Notes: a model not told the origin generated them from the letters alone. Positions 36,160 through 47,480 are shown, counted from the stretch's first letter. The stretch: 64,000 bases of DNA from Tamarix chinensis (GCA_030549775.1 CM060177.1:27709014-27773013), one strand, 5' to 3'. Numbers and translations are program-made.

Positions 36160-37100
36160 ATCTTAGAGATGCACCCTAAGATATTCGTTAAATCTATCCT
36201 TCGACTTCATGTTAGACAAATGAGTTCTCTCCCTGATGATTAGATTTGAAACATTAGCTAAGAAATAAATAAAAGACTTGTGGTTGCTCACTTTTGGTTC
36301 CACCGCTATTCTAAATTTGTGGAGGCAGTTCATAATAACTTGCATTTGAGCATTGCTAGCTTATGCTAATAATGAAGGGGTCATCTGGAAAATAGAGGTG
36401 GGAGATTTTTGTACCTTCCATCTTGATTGGGATAGGTTTCTAGCACCTTGAAGTAACTTCCTTTTGTATGAGGTGAGCTAGTCTTTCTATACCCATGACA
36501 AAGATATAAGGAGATATTGAATCTCCCTACTTAATACCCTCAGATAAATGAAAGGCACTTGAGAGTTCTCTATTCCAAATCACTCTTATTGATGGAGTAT
36601 TGATTCAAAACATAATCAAACATATCAACTAATTTGGAAGACCAATGCTAGTAAGAGTATCTTCAGTAAATGACTAGAACAACCTATCATATGCCTTCTC
36701 AATATTAATTTTTATGGCAATGTAAACATTCTTGCCTTCTTCTTTTTCATAGATTGAATGATCTCCTGGGCTATAATGATATATCTATTTCTTGATATCC
36801 TAGTAATAAACCACTTTGCTTGGGTCCAATGATCGGACAAAGTACAGGTTTCAGCTTATTAGTGATGATTTTAGTGATGTTCTTATAAGACACATTACAT
36901 AAGCCAATAGGCCAAAAATCCCTTACATGGGTTGGAGAATCAACCGTAGGAATGAGAGAAAGCAAGGTCTCATTCAAGGAGGTATCAAAAGACCCATTTG
37001 AGAAAGCATCACTAACTTGGCTGAGAAGATCCTTTCCAAAAATGTGCTTGAATTTCTAAAAAATAAAGGATGAAAACTATTAAAACCTAGGCTCTTTAAA
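36160..37100 (-). pseudogene. LINE reverse transcriptase remnant
   Basis: The frame 36977-36771 reads LLSLIPTVDSPTHVRDFWPI then GLCNVSYKNITKIITNKLKP and IGPKQSGLL. These are the first reverse-transcriptase motifs of plant L1 elements ('PK...P....DFRPISLCNV.YKI..K.L..RL'). Further on, near 36390, the active-site region reads FPDDPFII where FADD is expected, then MQVIMNCLHKFRIA and KVSNHKSFIYF (36345-36250). The Ala-to-Pro change at the active site and several stops make it inactive. Confidence 0.75.
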
Positions 37101-37849
37101 GGACCCATCAAGAAGATGGCCTATTTGACCTCATGTATATCCATGGGAGTGACTAATATAGAGAGAATATTATTGTTCAACCGAGAAAAAGAGAAGGGAC
37201 AAAAACAAGTTGAGCACCAAACTGATCTACCGTATAGAGTAACTCATAGAAGCTTCTCACCAAGTCCCTAAGTTATCCAGGATCTGAGGTCCAGGTAACT
37301 TGCTTGTTTGATAGCTTTATTCTAAACTAGGGCCTTGCTCATACTTTGGCCTATAACAAAGTTTCCTTGGCCCAAGGGAACTAGTTTAGTAAGCACTAGC
37401 CTCTTCAAAATTGAGTCAACCGGACATAAGTTAGGAGAAGCTTATTCAATGTTAATAGTCTCATTAAAGTCATTGGAAAAATTCTATTCCAAATTAAATT
37501 CTTTATTACGTTCTTTATTATTAATTTTCTTCTCCTTAATTTCAGTAGTTTCATTAAGGCAAAAATCCTCCTCAATGTTGTTAAAAAATGAAAATCCACC
37601 AAATAGGAACCTGTTACCAAATTTTCTTGATCCACATTGTAGGTTCTTTGGATTATACATGTCCTTGTGGCTAGCACGTGTATCTTAGTTAGAATTTTTT
37701 CTCCAGCGGTCTCTTCTAGTCACCATCATCCATAGTCTGAAGCTCTAAGATTTTTCCTTATTTGAGGCTTGGTATGTCAAGATCGCCTCTACCTTCATAG
37801 TACTTGACTTATTTCCTTATACACCTTCTTGCTCCGACGACGCTGAAAG

Positions 37850-38212
37850 ATGTGGGAAAATATTAGAAGTATGACCTACTCTTCCATAATGGAAGCATAT
37901 CCTGGAGATCCTTTCGTATTCAATGTGAAACAACAAGGTCTCAAGGTAAAATTTAGGAAGTAGAGGACACATCCAGTCTATGTCAACGACTATTCAAGCG
38001 AAGCGGGCCTTGGACATCTTAGTTTTGTGGTTGTCTACCCTAACAAACTTCCCAATACAACCTCCAATTTGCCTAAGCAAATCCACATTACCATAATATT
38101 CCATTGGAATTTCTAGTTGCTTGATCCATGCTAGTGATGAAGTGATGGATGTAGTGGATACCGTGAAATCAGGGATCCACCATCGAACGGTCAAGTAATG
38201 ACCATACACCAT
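37850..38212 (-). pseudogene. LINE ORF1 remnant (DUF4283-like with a damaged zinc knuckle)
   Basis: The frame 38212-37994 reads GHYLTVRWWIPDF, then SLAWIKQLEIPMEYYGNVD then LLRQIGGCIGKFVRVDNHK. This matches the DUF4283 domain found in plant LINE ORF1 proteins ('YL.V..W.P.F......LAWVR..GLP.E....L..IG...G..V..D'). Just after it, near 37905, RICFHYGRVGHTSNIFP corresponds to a CCHC knuckle in which the second Cys is Tyr and the last is lost. ORF1 proteins bind the LINE RNA. Confidence 0.65.
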
Positions 38213-38700
38213 CCATGGTCCACTGGCTAATATGGAGTCATAATCCTATTTCTTTTGTAATTTAACCACAAATAAACTGCTTCCCTAGATTGATCAATTC
38301 ATAAACTCCTTCTAATCTCCACATATCCCTATGTTTGGGCCTTAGAGTATTATACCTAAATTGCCTACCGAGAGGCTTGATAATTAGGCATTGTCTACAT
38401 GTGTGTCTAATTTTCTTTTTCTCTATTGTTGTAAGTCAAATTTGTAGGTAGGTTGTGTCTTGAAAAATTGGATCCTCCTCATCCATTTGTTCGATTTTTC
38501 CTATTCAGCTTCATCTTATTCACTATAAACTACATTGGTGACTTGAGCAAAAACTATTTTGTTGTATGAAAACCCGTTGCTCTAAGGATTTCATTATACT
38601 TGATATTAGATCATATTGATACCGTTGTTAGGTTGCTTCTTTGGATCCATACTCGGATCTAATGTTTTTGAGATGTCATCCATCGAGACTTCTAAAAAAG

Positions 38701-38920
38701 AAAGTTGATCTTATATCACTAATTTACATTCCTTATAGGAGACTACAAGATCAAATGAAGGAGGTGGGTGGTTGGAAATTTGGAAATCGTCAAAAATAGG
38801 GTTTGAATGGGTTATGCGTAAGGAGCACATTTGTAATTGTTTCTGAATTTTTAGTAAAATAAGAATTTTATAAACGAAACTCATCTATTAATTTTTGCTG
38901 TTTCGGTGCATAGAAACGAT
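38701..38920. other. Intergenic DNA between LINE and WRKY promoter
   Basis: No gene or repeat recognised. Confidence 0.4.
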
Positions 38921-39047
38921 AGCCGAATTTTCTCATGACAACCCTATTGCATGATGTATTCATGTGACAGTCATACAATGTGAAAATGTAAAATGTAAAA
39001 GTAGGGTCAGCCGAATTTTCTCGGGACCACCCTCTTGATCGATGTAT
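38921..39047 (+). promoter_or_regulatory. Direct repeat in the WRKY upstream region
   Basis: A 39-bp block at 38921-38959 is repeated at 39009-39047 with 7 differences. Both begin AGCCGAATTTTCTC and end GATGTAT, 88 bp start to start. The first copy is also preceded by TTCGG, giving TTCGG-N16-CCGAA. Being 200-320 bp upstream of the WRKY start codon, it is a plausible regulatory duplication, though this is inference. Confidence 0.5.
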
Positions 39048-39112
39048 CTCACCCAACTTTATTCGGAAGCCTAGCTTTGTCCGCATATAGCAGCAAAATT
39101 CACTTTACTTCG

Positions 39113-39121
39113 TATATATAT
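39113..39121 (+). promoter_or_regulatory. Possible TATA box of the WRKY gene
   Basis: TATATATAT lies about 125 bp before the ATG and would place transcription start near 39150 with a 5' UTR of about 95 nt. A second AT run (39204-39221) is only 20 bp upstream of the ATG and is more likely in the leader. Confidence 0.35.
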
Positions 39122-39243
39122 CGCTCCAAACTAGCCCTAGCCCCACGTCCTTCAACAACCTCGGAGAGTGTTAATTGCCCCGAGCATGCAATAAAACACA
39201 GACATATATATATATATATATCACACACGCTGCTCAACAGTAA

Positions 39244-40193
39244 ATGAACCGCTCATCGTCTACAGCGGTTCCGACGACGAACATACAGCTATCATCAGAT
39301 CACTTATATGAAAGGATGATGGCAACGTTGACCAAGGGCCAAGATTCGGCGATTAAGCTAAGGAACCGCCTCCTCAATGGTTGTGTTGGGGACGATGGTG
39401 ATGGATTCGGTGGAAAAGATCATGAATCCAGTAAAGATCTTGCTATTACAATCTTATCTTCTTTCGCCGATGGCCTTTCTTTGCTGGAATACTCGGTCAT
39501 GAGTGTTAATGATAACACCAATGGTGTTATTAATTATAATGACGGTCTTAAGTCTGGCGAACAATCTGTTTTTCGGCGTGTTAATAATTCCTCCTTTGAG
39601 GATCGGAGAAGGCATTATAACGGAAGGTATTATATATATTTATTTCGTTCTTTTTAACAAATTATTTCGTTGGAAAAGCAACAATATTCTTTAACTTCGA
39701 AATCATTTCATATTCGAATTTCGTAGTGTATCTTCATATGACAAATGGTTGAATTTATACTTTTTTTTTGTTAAAAAATTAGTTTTAATTGAATGCATTA
39801 TATGGACGTTTTGACATCGTGAATAGCTTTGGTATGGAGCTAGTTCTTGCTTTCTCTCTATTTGTGTATGATTTTTTGTTTTCTTTGTTTGAATTTCACA
39901 ACATACCCAACCATTTACTTGGAAACACTATTATTTTTTCCCCTTCCGACGAAAATGCAATGCTAGTACTGATTTAAATCAGATTTTATTTTCTATATAT
40001 TATTTAGACTAGTGTTGTAAAATTGAAAAATATCATTCAATTTATAATTTTATGGCTCAAGCTAATAAACTTATATCATTTATATTACTGAATAATATTA
40101 AAATATTTTATGTGATTTATAGTTATACTATTGAATCATTATAATTATTTTTTAATAGTGACTCACATCACTATTTACTTATATAGTTGATTA

Positions 40194-40233
<40 letters not shown>

Positions 40234-41686
40234 TGTCTTCGATTTATCTTTCTATCTATCTATTCATTTATTTATCTTCCAAAATATTTGTACATTAAAA
40301 ATAAATATTTAGAATGAATTATTTTTACTCTTTTTTTTTTGCCTCAAAAGCATTATCTTTTCATATTTTTCTATAATGATTAAAGAAAACGCGTTTTGGT
40401 TTGCAGAAAGACTAGGGAGTCGTTTGAAAGGATTACTAGCATGCTAGCAGAGGATGGGTATGCTTGGAGAAAATATGGTCAAAAACCAATTCTTGGGAGC
40501 ATATATCCTAGGTATGTACCAATATTTCACTGACCAAACTTGGATCTACTACTAATTTGTAACCTTGATTTATTGGTGAAACCGAAATATTATGTTTATG
40601 ATTCATGATGAGAGCTCTATTCTCTCTCTCTCTGTCCTTTTTTTTTTTCTTTTTGAAACAAGAACGTGCTATAAAAAAAACTAAGGGTTTATTTAAGCGA
40701 AAGATTTTGAGGAGAAATTTTATTTTGAAAGAGGATTCATAATTGCATATAATTCCTAAATTTAAATAGTTTGTTAGATATTCTGAAATAGAATTTAGAT
40801 ACTTTTTAAAAGTTTTAAATTTTATGCTAAAGTTTCACATATACATCCATTATATAATAATATGTACGTGTGAATTATTATTTTCATTTTGTTAGTTTAT
40901 CAAATTGTTTTAATCCATGACGGCGCCTGACATATACCAAGTTGGCTAACTAGCCATAAACAAATTTTCCATCCTTTTTTTCCCTGATTCAGAAGAAGCT
41001 AACAAGCAAGTTAATTTTTATTTTTTGATGCATACGGAAATATATATATGTGTGTGTGTCCTCGTACTATTATATAAAATTATTTGGTCAATAAATGACA
41101 TGCGAGCCAATTGTATATAATCATCCGAATTCCGACAATTAACTGCAGGAGCTATTATAGATGCCCTTACAAGGTCGAATTACAATGCCCAGCAACAAAA
41201 CATGTCCAGAAAATCTCAGACAGCCCCGAAAGTTATAAAACCACATACTTTGGTCATCACACATGTCAAAATCGTCTGATAACTGCTCGTCATCATCAAC
41301 AACAACAACTCTTACTGCAGGACGATGAAGAAGCTGATTTGAAAAATATGCTCAGCTTCCAAACAGCTAGTTACCACCCCGCTGCAGTTGTGTCCTACAA
41401 CAACGAGCAACCTCTGATGCCGCCACAAGAATACAACTCGATGAGTCCGATGTTCACGATGCTGTCCACTGCACATAATCAGAACCAGAATCTGTTGTAC
41501 AACTACTCTTTACCGTCGATTGATCACAATTATGTCTCATCTATGGCTGGATCAAATGAAAATGGGGAGGATATCTCTGGGCTTCACTCCTTATTTTCAC
41601 CGAGCTTTACTAGTGTGGACGACGATGTCAAAAATCATATGATGATCGGACATGGCGACGAGATTATTGCCATGTTGAATCATTGA
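39244..41686 (+). CDS. WRKY transcription factor, group III (three exons)
   Basis: Exons 39244-39626, 40407-40511 and 41149-41686 join in frame to 341 codons. Introns of 780 and 637 bp have GT...TTTGCAG and GT...CTGCAG borders. The protein is a nuclear DNA-binding regulator expected to bind W-boxes (TTGAC) in defence, stress or senescence genes. The WRKYGQK heptad is at residues 148-154 and the zinc finger is Cys168-X7-Cys176-X23-His200-X-Cys202, the pattern defining group III. The second intron splits the Arg codon of the YPR-SYYRC junction in phase 2, the conserved 'R-type' WRKY intron. The N-terminus has TKGQDSAIKLRNRLL, like the group III helix with '.GRE.A.QLR.LL'. After the domain come HHQQQQLLL and an acidic stretch, then an Asn/Ser-rich tail, a likely activation region. 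The start is the first in-frame ATG giving this conserved helix. No stops or frameshifts. Paralogue identity (WRKY30/41/53/54/70-like) cannot be decided. Confidence 0.93.
39627..40406 (+). other. WRKY intron 1
   Basis: 780 bp, AT-rich, bordered by AAG|GTATTA and TTTGCAG|AAAG. It holds an (AT)17 microsatellite. Open frames reading into it (39503-39694, 39789-39977) are chance. Confidence 0.85.
40197..40230 (+). repeat. (AT)17 microsatellite in WRKY intron 1
   Basis: 34 bp of perfect AT repeat, likely variable in length between individuals. Confidence 0.95.
40512..41148 (+). other. WRKY intron 2 (within the WRKY domain)
   Basis: 637 bp, bordered by CCTAG|GTATGT and AACTGCAG|GAGC, phase 2. The position is the conserved one in group III WRKY genes. 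Confidence 0.88.
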
Positions 41687-41948
41687 TTTTGATTAGGATT
41701 ACTATCCCTTTATTTGGAGCTACTTACCAAAAATTATCATATTATTTTGAAAACTTTTTAGTATGTTTTTTTTTTTTTTAAATATGAAACTATAAGTAGG
41801 TTTAAACAAGCCCTATAAAAATTAACTGCTAGTAATGTTTTGTTTACATGTATTGAAGAAGAAACAAATGTCTTTATGCAGAATTTTGTAGCTTCCTTAT
41901 GAAGAAGCCAAAAGGAAGGTTATTTTGATAAAAATCTGGAGATAAAAA

Positions 41949-42306
41949 TTTTGAAAAAGAGAATTAGATAGATGACAGAATGGCAAATAAGGAGATATAG
42001 TCATATATTTTGCACGGTAAATGTGTTACAACTTAAATACATGGTCCATGCAGTGTGAAAACTACCGAACTTCTAATTCTGATTGAAACTATTGACTCAG
42101 ACTTTTACCAAGTTTGTTAATAGAGGTGAATACATTCAAATTAGTAACATAGAGATTGGGAGAAAGAAATGGCAGGAAAATTGTTCTTCAACAACTGCAA
42201 CAAATTAGACATTCTCACATGACTTTTTGCTTTATGCTTGGTTCTTGATTGGTTGAGTTATGGGCTGGATCTTGAGTAACTAACTCTTAGACTAGATACT
42301 TAAACA
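41949..42306 (-). repeat. Copia-1 3' LTR
   Basis: Aligned by eye with 49775-50113 along its length: shared GAGAA.TAGATAG, TATTGACT.AGA.TTTTAC, AAGTTTG, ATTAGTAA.AT, CAGACATTC-type and TTGGTTCTT. The two copies differ at many sites, so the element is old. On the minus strand the tract AGGTTGTAAGGG (42307-42318) precedes it as polypurine tract. Confidence 0.8.
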
Positions 42307-43018
42307 CCCTTACAACCTAGAACAGGACTTTTCATGCCCAAATTGGAGAGAGTATAATCATATGCATACCTAATTAGTGTCTTAGTTAGCAAATTAGCCA
42401 GTTGGTCACTATTGTGAACATGGTAAACATCAATTAGTTCACCCATAACTTGATCATGTACAACATGGAAATAAAGTCTGATGTGTTTGTACACTCGTGA
42501 AATAGTAGGTTGTGAGCAATATGGATGGCTACCTAGTTATCACACTTTTGGAATAGGGCAAGATCGGTGAGGCAGAGTTCATGAGTAAGCGTGTCAACCA
42601 ATATAGCTCAAAACTTACTTGACACAAAGATGTGTACTCCCCCTCAACGAAAGATAGTGACACAATGGTTTGCTTCTTTAATTTACAGGATATTAGTGAT
42701 CCTCCTAAGGTGATGAAGTATCCACTAACTAAGTGTTGAGAAAAGGAACATACAACCCAATCTGAATCACAAAAAACCTAGGAGACAAAGAGTATTGTTG
42801 TTGTGAAATACTCCTTGATCAGACCTCCCTTTCAAAGCTTTTTTTTAGGGGGGGGGGCAGTGTTAAACTAACTGATGTGTTGAACAACAAATGTAATATC
42901 AGGTATAGTATTGGTCACATAATTGAGTTTGCCAACTAGAATCCTAAACCCTATAGCGTTTACAAGTGGTGCATGCATGTTAGAGAGAAGATCTAAAGAA
43001 GTTTTAATTATTATTTTT
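42307..43018 (-). pseudogene. Copia-1 RNase H and tail of reverse transcriptase
   Basis: The frame 42494-42300 contains YHVHNSDQLANLLTKTL and YDYTLSNLGM, the conserved end of Copia RNase H ('VSTKDQLADILTKAL'), and stops just inside the LTR. Near 42870-42960 the minus strand gives RILVGKLNYVTNTIPDITF then VVQHIS, the 'RLVGKLNYL..TRPDI.F.V..LSQF' motif at the end of the Copia reverse transcriptase. The catalytic YVDD portion upstream is missing. Stops are present. Confidence 0.75.
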
Positions 43019-43020
43019 TT

Positions 43021-43705
43021 TGAAAATTTCTTAGTAAGTGAATGAGTGAGGGAAAAGTGTAATAAAAAGACTCATGCTGACCTTTGGGGATAGCCGATCA
43101 ATCCAAAAGCACTCCAAGGTTGTCTCGCATCTATTATGGGACTAGAGTGCTAATAGGTGACTACCAAATGGCTAGGGTCGTATTAACTTAAGATGTTACA
43201 AATGATGTTAGAGAAAAACTAAGACCATGAGATGAACATGGGAGAGCTAATTAGTCACATAATAGGATGATTCTTGGGATAGAAACTATAATGTAGTAGT
43301 CAATGGTTGAGGCATAATGAGGCCGTTATGTTCTCTGAGTGGGGGTGAATGTAATTCCCTGAAATTTAGCAAAGTATCATATGAATTGATATGAATACTT
43401 ATATCAACATGGTATACCATCCTTTTAGTGATTCCGTCCCAAGAATTTTACAGTTAAGTTTGTTTTCCATGGAGCAATTTTTAAGATAGGTGATCCTCTT
43501 GGGAAGTCTCAAATATTTTATGAAAATTTCTCAGGAAGTGCATGACTGAGGACAAAGTGCATTAAAATGACTCATGTTGATATGTGGGACTAATTGATCA
43601 ATTTGAAAGCACTCTAGGAGAGTTCCACAACCTTTGTGGGATTGGGGTGCTATAAAGTGACTACCAAGTAGCCTCTGCATGGCCATATCCACTCAGGTTG
43701 TTACA
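43021..43705 (+). mobile_element. TRIM-like miniature LTR element inside Copia-1
   Basis: Two direct repeats, 43021-43200 and 43521-43705, share about 180 bp (TGAAAATTTCT.AG.AAGTG ... GGTGCTA-type, GTGACTACCAA ... TTGTTACA-type). The right copy extends back to 43350 (TGTAATTCCCTGAAATT), making a 356-bp LTR with TGTAA...TTACA ends. The left LTR is truncated. Only 149 bp lie between the LTRs: a weak primer site (TGATGTTAGAG) after the left one and a purine tract (GAGTGGGGGTGAA) before the right one. No coding capacity, as in TRIM elements, which depend on other elements for mobility. Orientation is taken from the primer-site and purine-tract order. Confidence 0.65.
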
Positions 43706-44590
43706 TAAACACCCAAAGGATTTGAGTAAGTCTAAGTTTGGGCCGGTATTAAAAAACATTTTGTAGGGACTTTGATTGTGGAGAGTGGACAAAGGAATTT
43801 TATTTATGATGTACTTAGATATGAGGATGCTCTCACCCTAGTGTGCATGAGGGAGATTGGATTGAAACATAGGTGCTATGGAAATTTTCAAGAGAGTTTT
43901 ATGGTTTCATTCCATGATACCATTTTGTTGAGGTGTATATGGACATCTAATTTGATGAATTATTCCTTTGTTAGATAAATATTAGTGTGCTTCAAGGCTT
44001 GATCTAAGTTCATATGCATTATACAAATGAATGATTTTGATTGTTTTGTTGAATTGAATGTGAATGAAAGAAATTAAAGATTTTAGTATACTAATAGAAT
44101 TGGATTTAGTGCTTAGGTGAAAAGTCCAAGTAGCCCAAGTGTAATAATTTACTATGTTTAGAAAATATTTGAATCCATCATGTTTCATGCTTTTATAAGG
44201 TTCTTAAGTATCTATGTGAATGAGGTTAAATAAGGCTTTTGAATGCATTGAGATAGAAGAAAAAGAGTCTTTATTCTCAAGCCCTAAAGTACACATCACA
44301 AAAAAAAATCTATAATTTAATAAAAAAATGTAAAAAAGGAATTATTTTTTTCATTTTATACAACAGAATATGCCCTAGTCTAAGGTGCCACATCCTAATA
44401 TCTTGAGGAATATTATGTGATTTATTTGAAGAGTGCAATGCACTAGGAATGGATTGTGAGTTTGAATCTACCATGTTTGATGAAGTGTGAGGGAGACTCA
44501 ATATTGTAGGAATGCTATATCTTAAGAGATAAAGGCTTCTATTGAGTCCACCAAGGAAGAGAATATTCTTCTTCAGATGATCATGCATAA
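43706..44590 (-). pseudogene. Copia-1 integrase and GAG-pre-integrase region
   Basis: Minus strand: pre-integrase DIRMWHLRLGHILLYKMKKI (44440-44350), core FKYFLNIVNYYTWATWTFH and KTIKIIHLYNAYEL (44180-44000), then CPYTPQQNGIME and MFQSNLPHAH, ending KSFGC beside the TRIM-like insertion. The usual catalytic VDDYT is VNYYT and RSDNAYE is LYNAYE, so two acidic residues are lost. Integrase would join Copia DNA to the chromosome; this one is inactive. Confidence 0.8.
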
Positions 44591-45052
44591 AAAAATTAGA
44601 ATTAGTAAAAAAAAAATGTGTTATTAGTATGTTTTTTCAACTTGGAGATAGAAATTAAGTTATATTTGAGATCTGGCACGTATATGACCCCTTGGAGATC
44701 TATTCCATTATTTCACTCCATAGTGGCAATTGAGTGAACTTTTTTAGCGTTCCTAGTTGTCAAAGTTATGGTCATAAGATTTGGAGTGGGTAATAGTGAA
44801 TAGAAAAGGGTTTTTTACCCACTCATATGATTAGTTACCCTTGTATCTAATATCTACAATAGGGCTAAAGTTATGGAAACATGAAAAGAGAACTGATTTG
44901 AAAAGATCATGAGTAGGAGAATTGACAGTTGTAAACTTCACCATACCAGTTGCATTAGGTACGTTGGGCATTGGAGGGTTTTGTGAGCTACTGACTATAG
45001 ATGGTTTACCAAAAACTTTACATTGATTTAGTAAGGAAAGTAACTAATTATA
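44591..45052 (-). pseudogene. Copia-1 protease region, poorly preserved
   Basis: This lies between the gag zinc knuckle and pre-integrase, where Copia protease belongs. I could not pick out a convincing DSGA motif; the assignment is by position. Confidence 0.4.
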
Positions 45053-46080
45053 CTATTCATTCTTTAGTTTAGGAATGTTTTCTCCTTGATTTTGATCTTG
45101 TCTAGTGTTTCCCCCTTGTACTACACTTGAACTTTTTTTGCTTTTGATAAACTTAAAGTCATTTGGAAATCCAATTATCCTGTAGCATTTTTCTTTAGCC
45201 TGGGCTCCTTGTTTACAGTAACTGTAGGTCACTTTCTTCCCATCTCCTTTAGAACATCCTGAATTGTTGTATGCCACCAAATTCAAGGGAATGAAGCTAT
45301 TAGAACTAACCTCTCATTGCTTCCCTTCATTAATTAGCATTAAGAATGCGACCTCAATGCTAGGGAAAGGGTTCATCACGAGAATGTTTTTCTTGATGTT
45401 GGAGTAGTAATCATTTAATCCCATCATGAATTGAATCATTTTTCAATCTTCAAAATGTTTTATAAGAGACTTGGTTATATCACAAGTGTACATTGGAAAA
45501 GGAGTTATGAGGGTGAGTTTATCCTAGTTTTTTTTTCATTTTACTGAAGAATGTAGATATACTATCTTCCTCCTATAAAATTGATGACATTTCATTTTGA
45601 AGTTGGTAATCTTGCACCTCATTGGAAGTCATGCATCTTTCTTCTAAATCCTTCAAAATTTCATGAGCTGAGGTTGTATGGAGTTCACTTTCTACAATTT
45701 CTTTACTCAGTGAGTTCAATATCTAACTTGTGATAATTGAGTTGCTCCTTGTCTATTGATTATAAGTTATTGAAGAAGAAACATGTTGAGGAAGAGTATC
45801 ATTGATTAAATCTAGTCTGTGCTTTGCTGCTAAAGCTATAACCATAGCTATTTTCCAAGCATGATAACTAATTTATTTGAAACTATTCAAGACAAGCACA
45901 ACCCTTGGGATGTTTAAAGCATGCAAATAAAGAGGGTTGGATGGTTCGTAAATGGATTTTGGATTCTGCATAGTTTTTTCAAGCTGAGTGGCTACTATGT
46001 CCATTATTTTATTTGAAAATTTAGAGGAGTGAGTTGAAGGGACAATAAGAAGAAACTTTCAAATAGTCAAAAAAGGATTG
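45053..46080 (-). pseudogene. Copia-1 gag (UBN2-type) with damaged zinc knuckle
   Basis: From about 46010 leftwards the minus strand gives MDIVATQLEKTMQ, YHAWKIAMVIALAAKHRLD, SLSKEIVESELHTTSAHEI and LKDLEERCMTSNEVQDYQLQ, the gag segment of plant Copia. At 45226-45185 the knuckle reads YSYCKQGAQAKEKCYRIIG; its first Cys is Tyr and its His is Gln, so it would not hold zinc. Stops break the frame. Confidence 0.8.
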
Positions 46081-46103
46081 AATTGTTGTAATTTGCTACT
46101 CTG

Positions 46104-46107
46104 ATAC
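46104..46107 (+). repeat. Target duplication of solo LTR-1, left copy (ATAC)
   Basis: ATAC before the solo LTR recurs at 49769-49772 after it. With the LTR removed, the flanks join as ...CTCTGATAC-CATGTTG..., which on the minus strand is an intact Copia LTR end plus TGGTATCAGAG primer site. Confidence 0.8.
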
Positions 46108-46672
46108 TGTAATAATGGGATTAATGAGTGAGATTAATTAAATAAAGCATTTTCAATAAAATAATGGGAGTAATTAAGACAAAAAAGAGGGAAATGATAT
46201 AGGATTAATTTAGGGAAGGTTAGGGTAATTTGTTAACTTAAATAGAATTTGGGAAAATTTACCCAAAATTTCTAAATAAATATAATAAGGAATTTAATTA
46301 TTTTCAAAAACACGAAAAGACCCTATATACCCCAACCACCTTATTTTTTTGTTCATTTTCCCTCTTTCCCTCCTTTTCCTTTTTTTCTTTCTTTCCTTCT
46401 CCCCCGATTAGGCCCCGCCCATGCGGCCCAGCCTTTCTCTCCCACTCTTCCCCCACTCGAAGCCCAGCCAAGTCTCTTTTTTTCGCCTCACCCGACTGGT
46501 CTACCCTATACTGCCTCCCCCATGTGCCCCTTCCCCTTCCTTTTCTCTCCATCTACAACCTACACTTCTGCCATTCGTAGGCTTGTACCAGTCTACGACC
46601 ATCGGTCAACGAGCCCCTGCCCCTACTACTCCCTTACCCTCTTCCTCCCTTATCCTCTTCTCCTTTCCACGG

Positions 46673-46681
46673 CTATAAATA
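46673..46681 (+). promoter_or_regulatory. TATA box of solo LTR-1
   Basis: CTATAAATA after a long pyrimidine-rich stretch; the equivalent CTATAAATACCCC is at 51516 in the Gypsy-2 LTR, which supports a conserved promoter. Confidence 0.55.
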
Positions 46682-47350
46682 CCCCAGCAACACCCCTTAT
46701 TTTGCTCTGCCTAGAAACCTCCCAAATCTCCCCACAACCGCAACTTTAGACTCTACCCTAGCCATATCCATGCAGCGCTACTATCCAAACCACCACCCAG
46801 CCCCTTTCCTACATCACCCTCCATCAAACTAAACCACTCCCTGCCCCTAACTCCTCCTACGTAGCTCACCCCAACCATGTAAAGTTGACAGCTTGAGCTA
46901 TCCTTTGCACCCCATCACCACCCCTCTCATCATTATGTGCCGCCTCCTCTGCCATAATCACCTCCCCCACTGCCTCCCTCTTAACCGAGCAAACCATCCT
47001 CTACCTTAATCTATCTTTTGTTTTCCCTTTCTCCCTCTCATTCCTCCTCCGTCCTTCTCCACCACCCTCAGCTACCATAACCACCACTACTTACGCCACC
47101 ACCCTTCTACACTACAACCCTCCTATTACAAGAGTCCACCACCTCACAACTACCACTTCCCTCTCTCTCTTCCAACCCCAAAGCCCAACTTTTCCTAACA
47201 ACCACCACTCCCACAACTACCGCTGCCGCCGTCGGCACCATGCACCGTCGCCGCCCCCACCTTAGATGCCAACTCCACTTCTGGTTGTGCCCTAACCCTT
47301 ACCATCACTTAAGTATAGATTATCTTTACATAATTGTTATTTTAGCCTTA

Positions 47351-47480
<130 letters not shown>

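Larger units (their letters stand above)
34501..38700 (-). mobile_element. Degenerate L1-type LINE (minus strand)
   Basis: Order on the minus strand: ORF1-like domain (about 38210-37850), a shortened middle, reverse transcriptase (about 37100-36160), and downstream ORF2 sequence with an RVT zinc-finger-like end (about 34900-34560; VPWANLIYHNLLES). Too little sequence lies between ORF1 and the reverse transcriptase for a full endonuclease, so part was lost. Many stops. Neither a poly-A tail nor target duplications were found, so the ends are approximate. Confidence 0.65.

Noticed and set aside
43772..43978. 68-codon plus-strand frame
   Set aside because: Shadow of the minus-strand Copia-1 integrase, which has clear motifs.
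46304..46749. Proline/serine-rich frames on both strands
   Set aside because: Product of a pyrimidine-rich tract within solo LTR-1.
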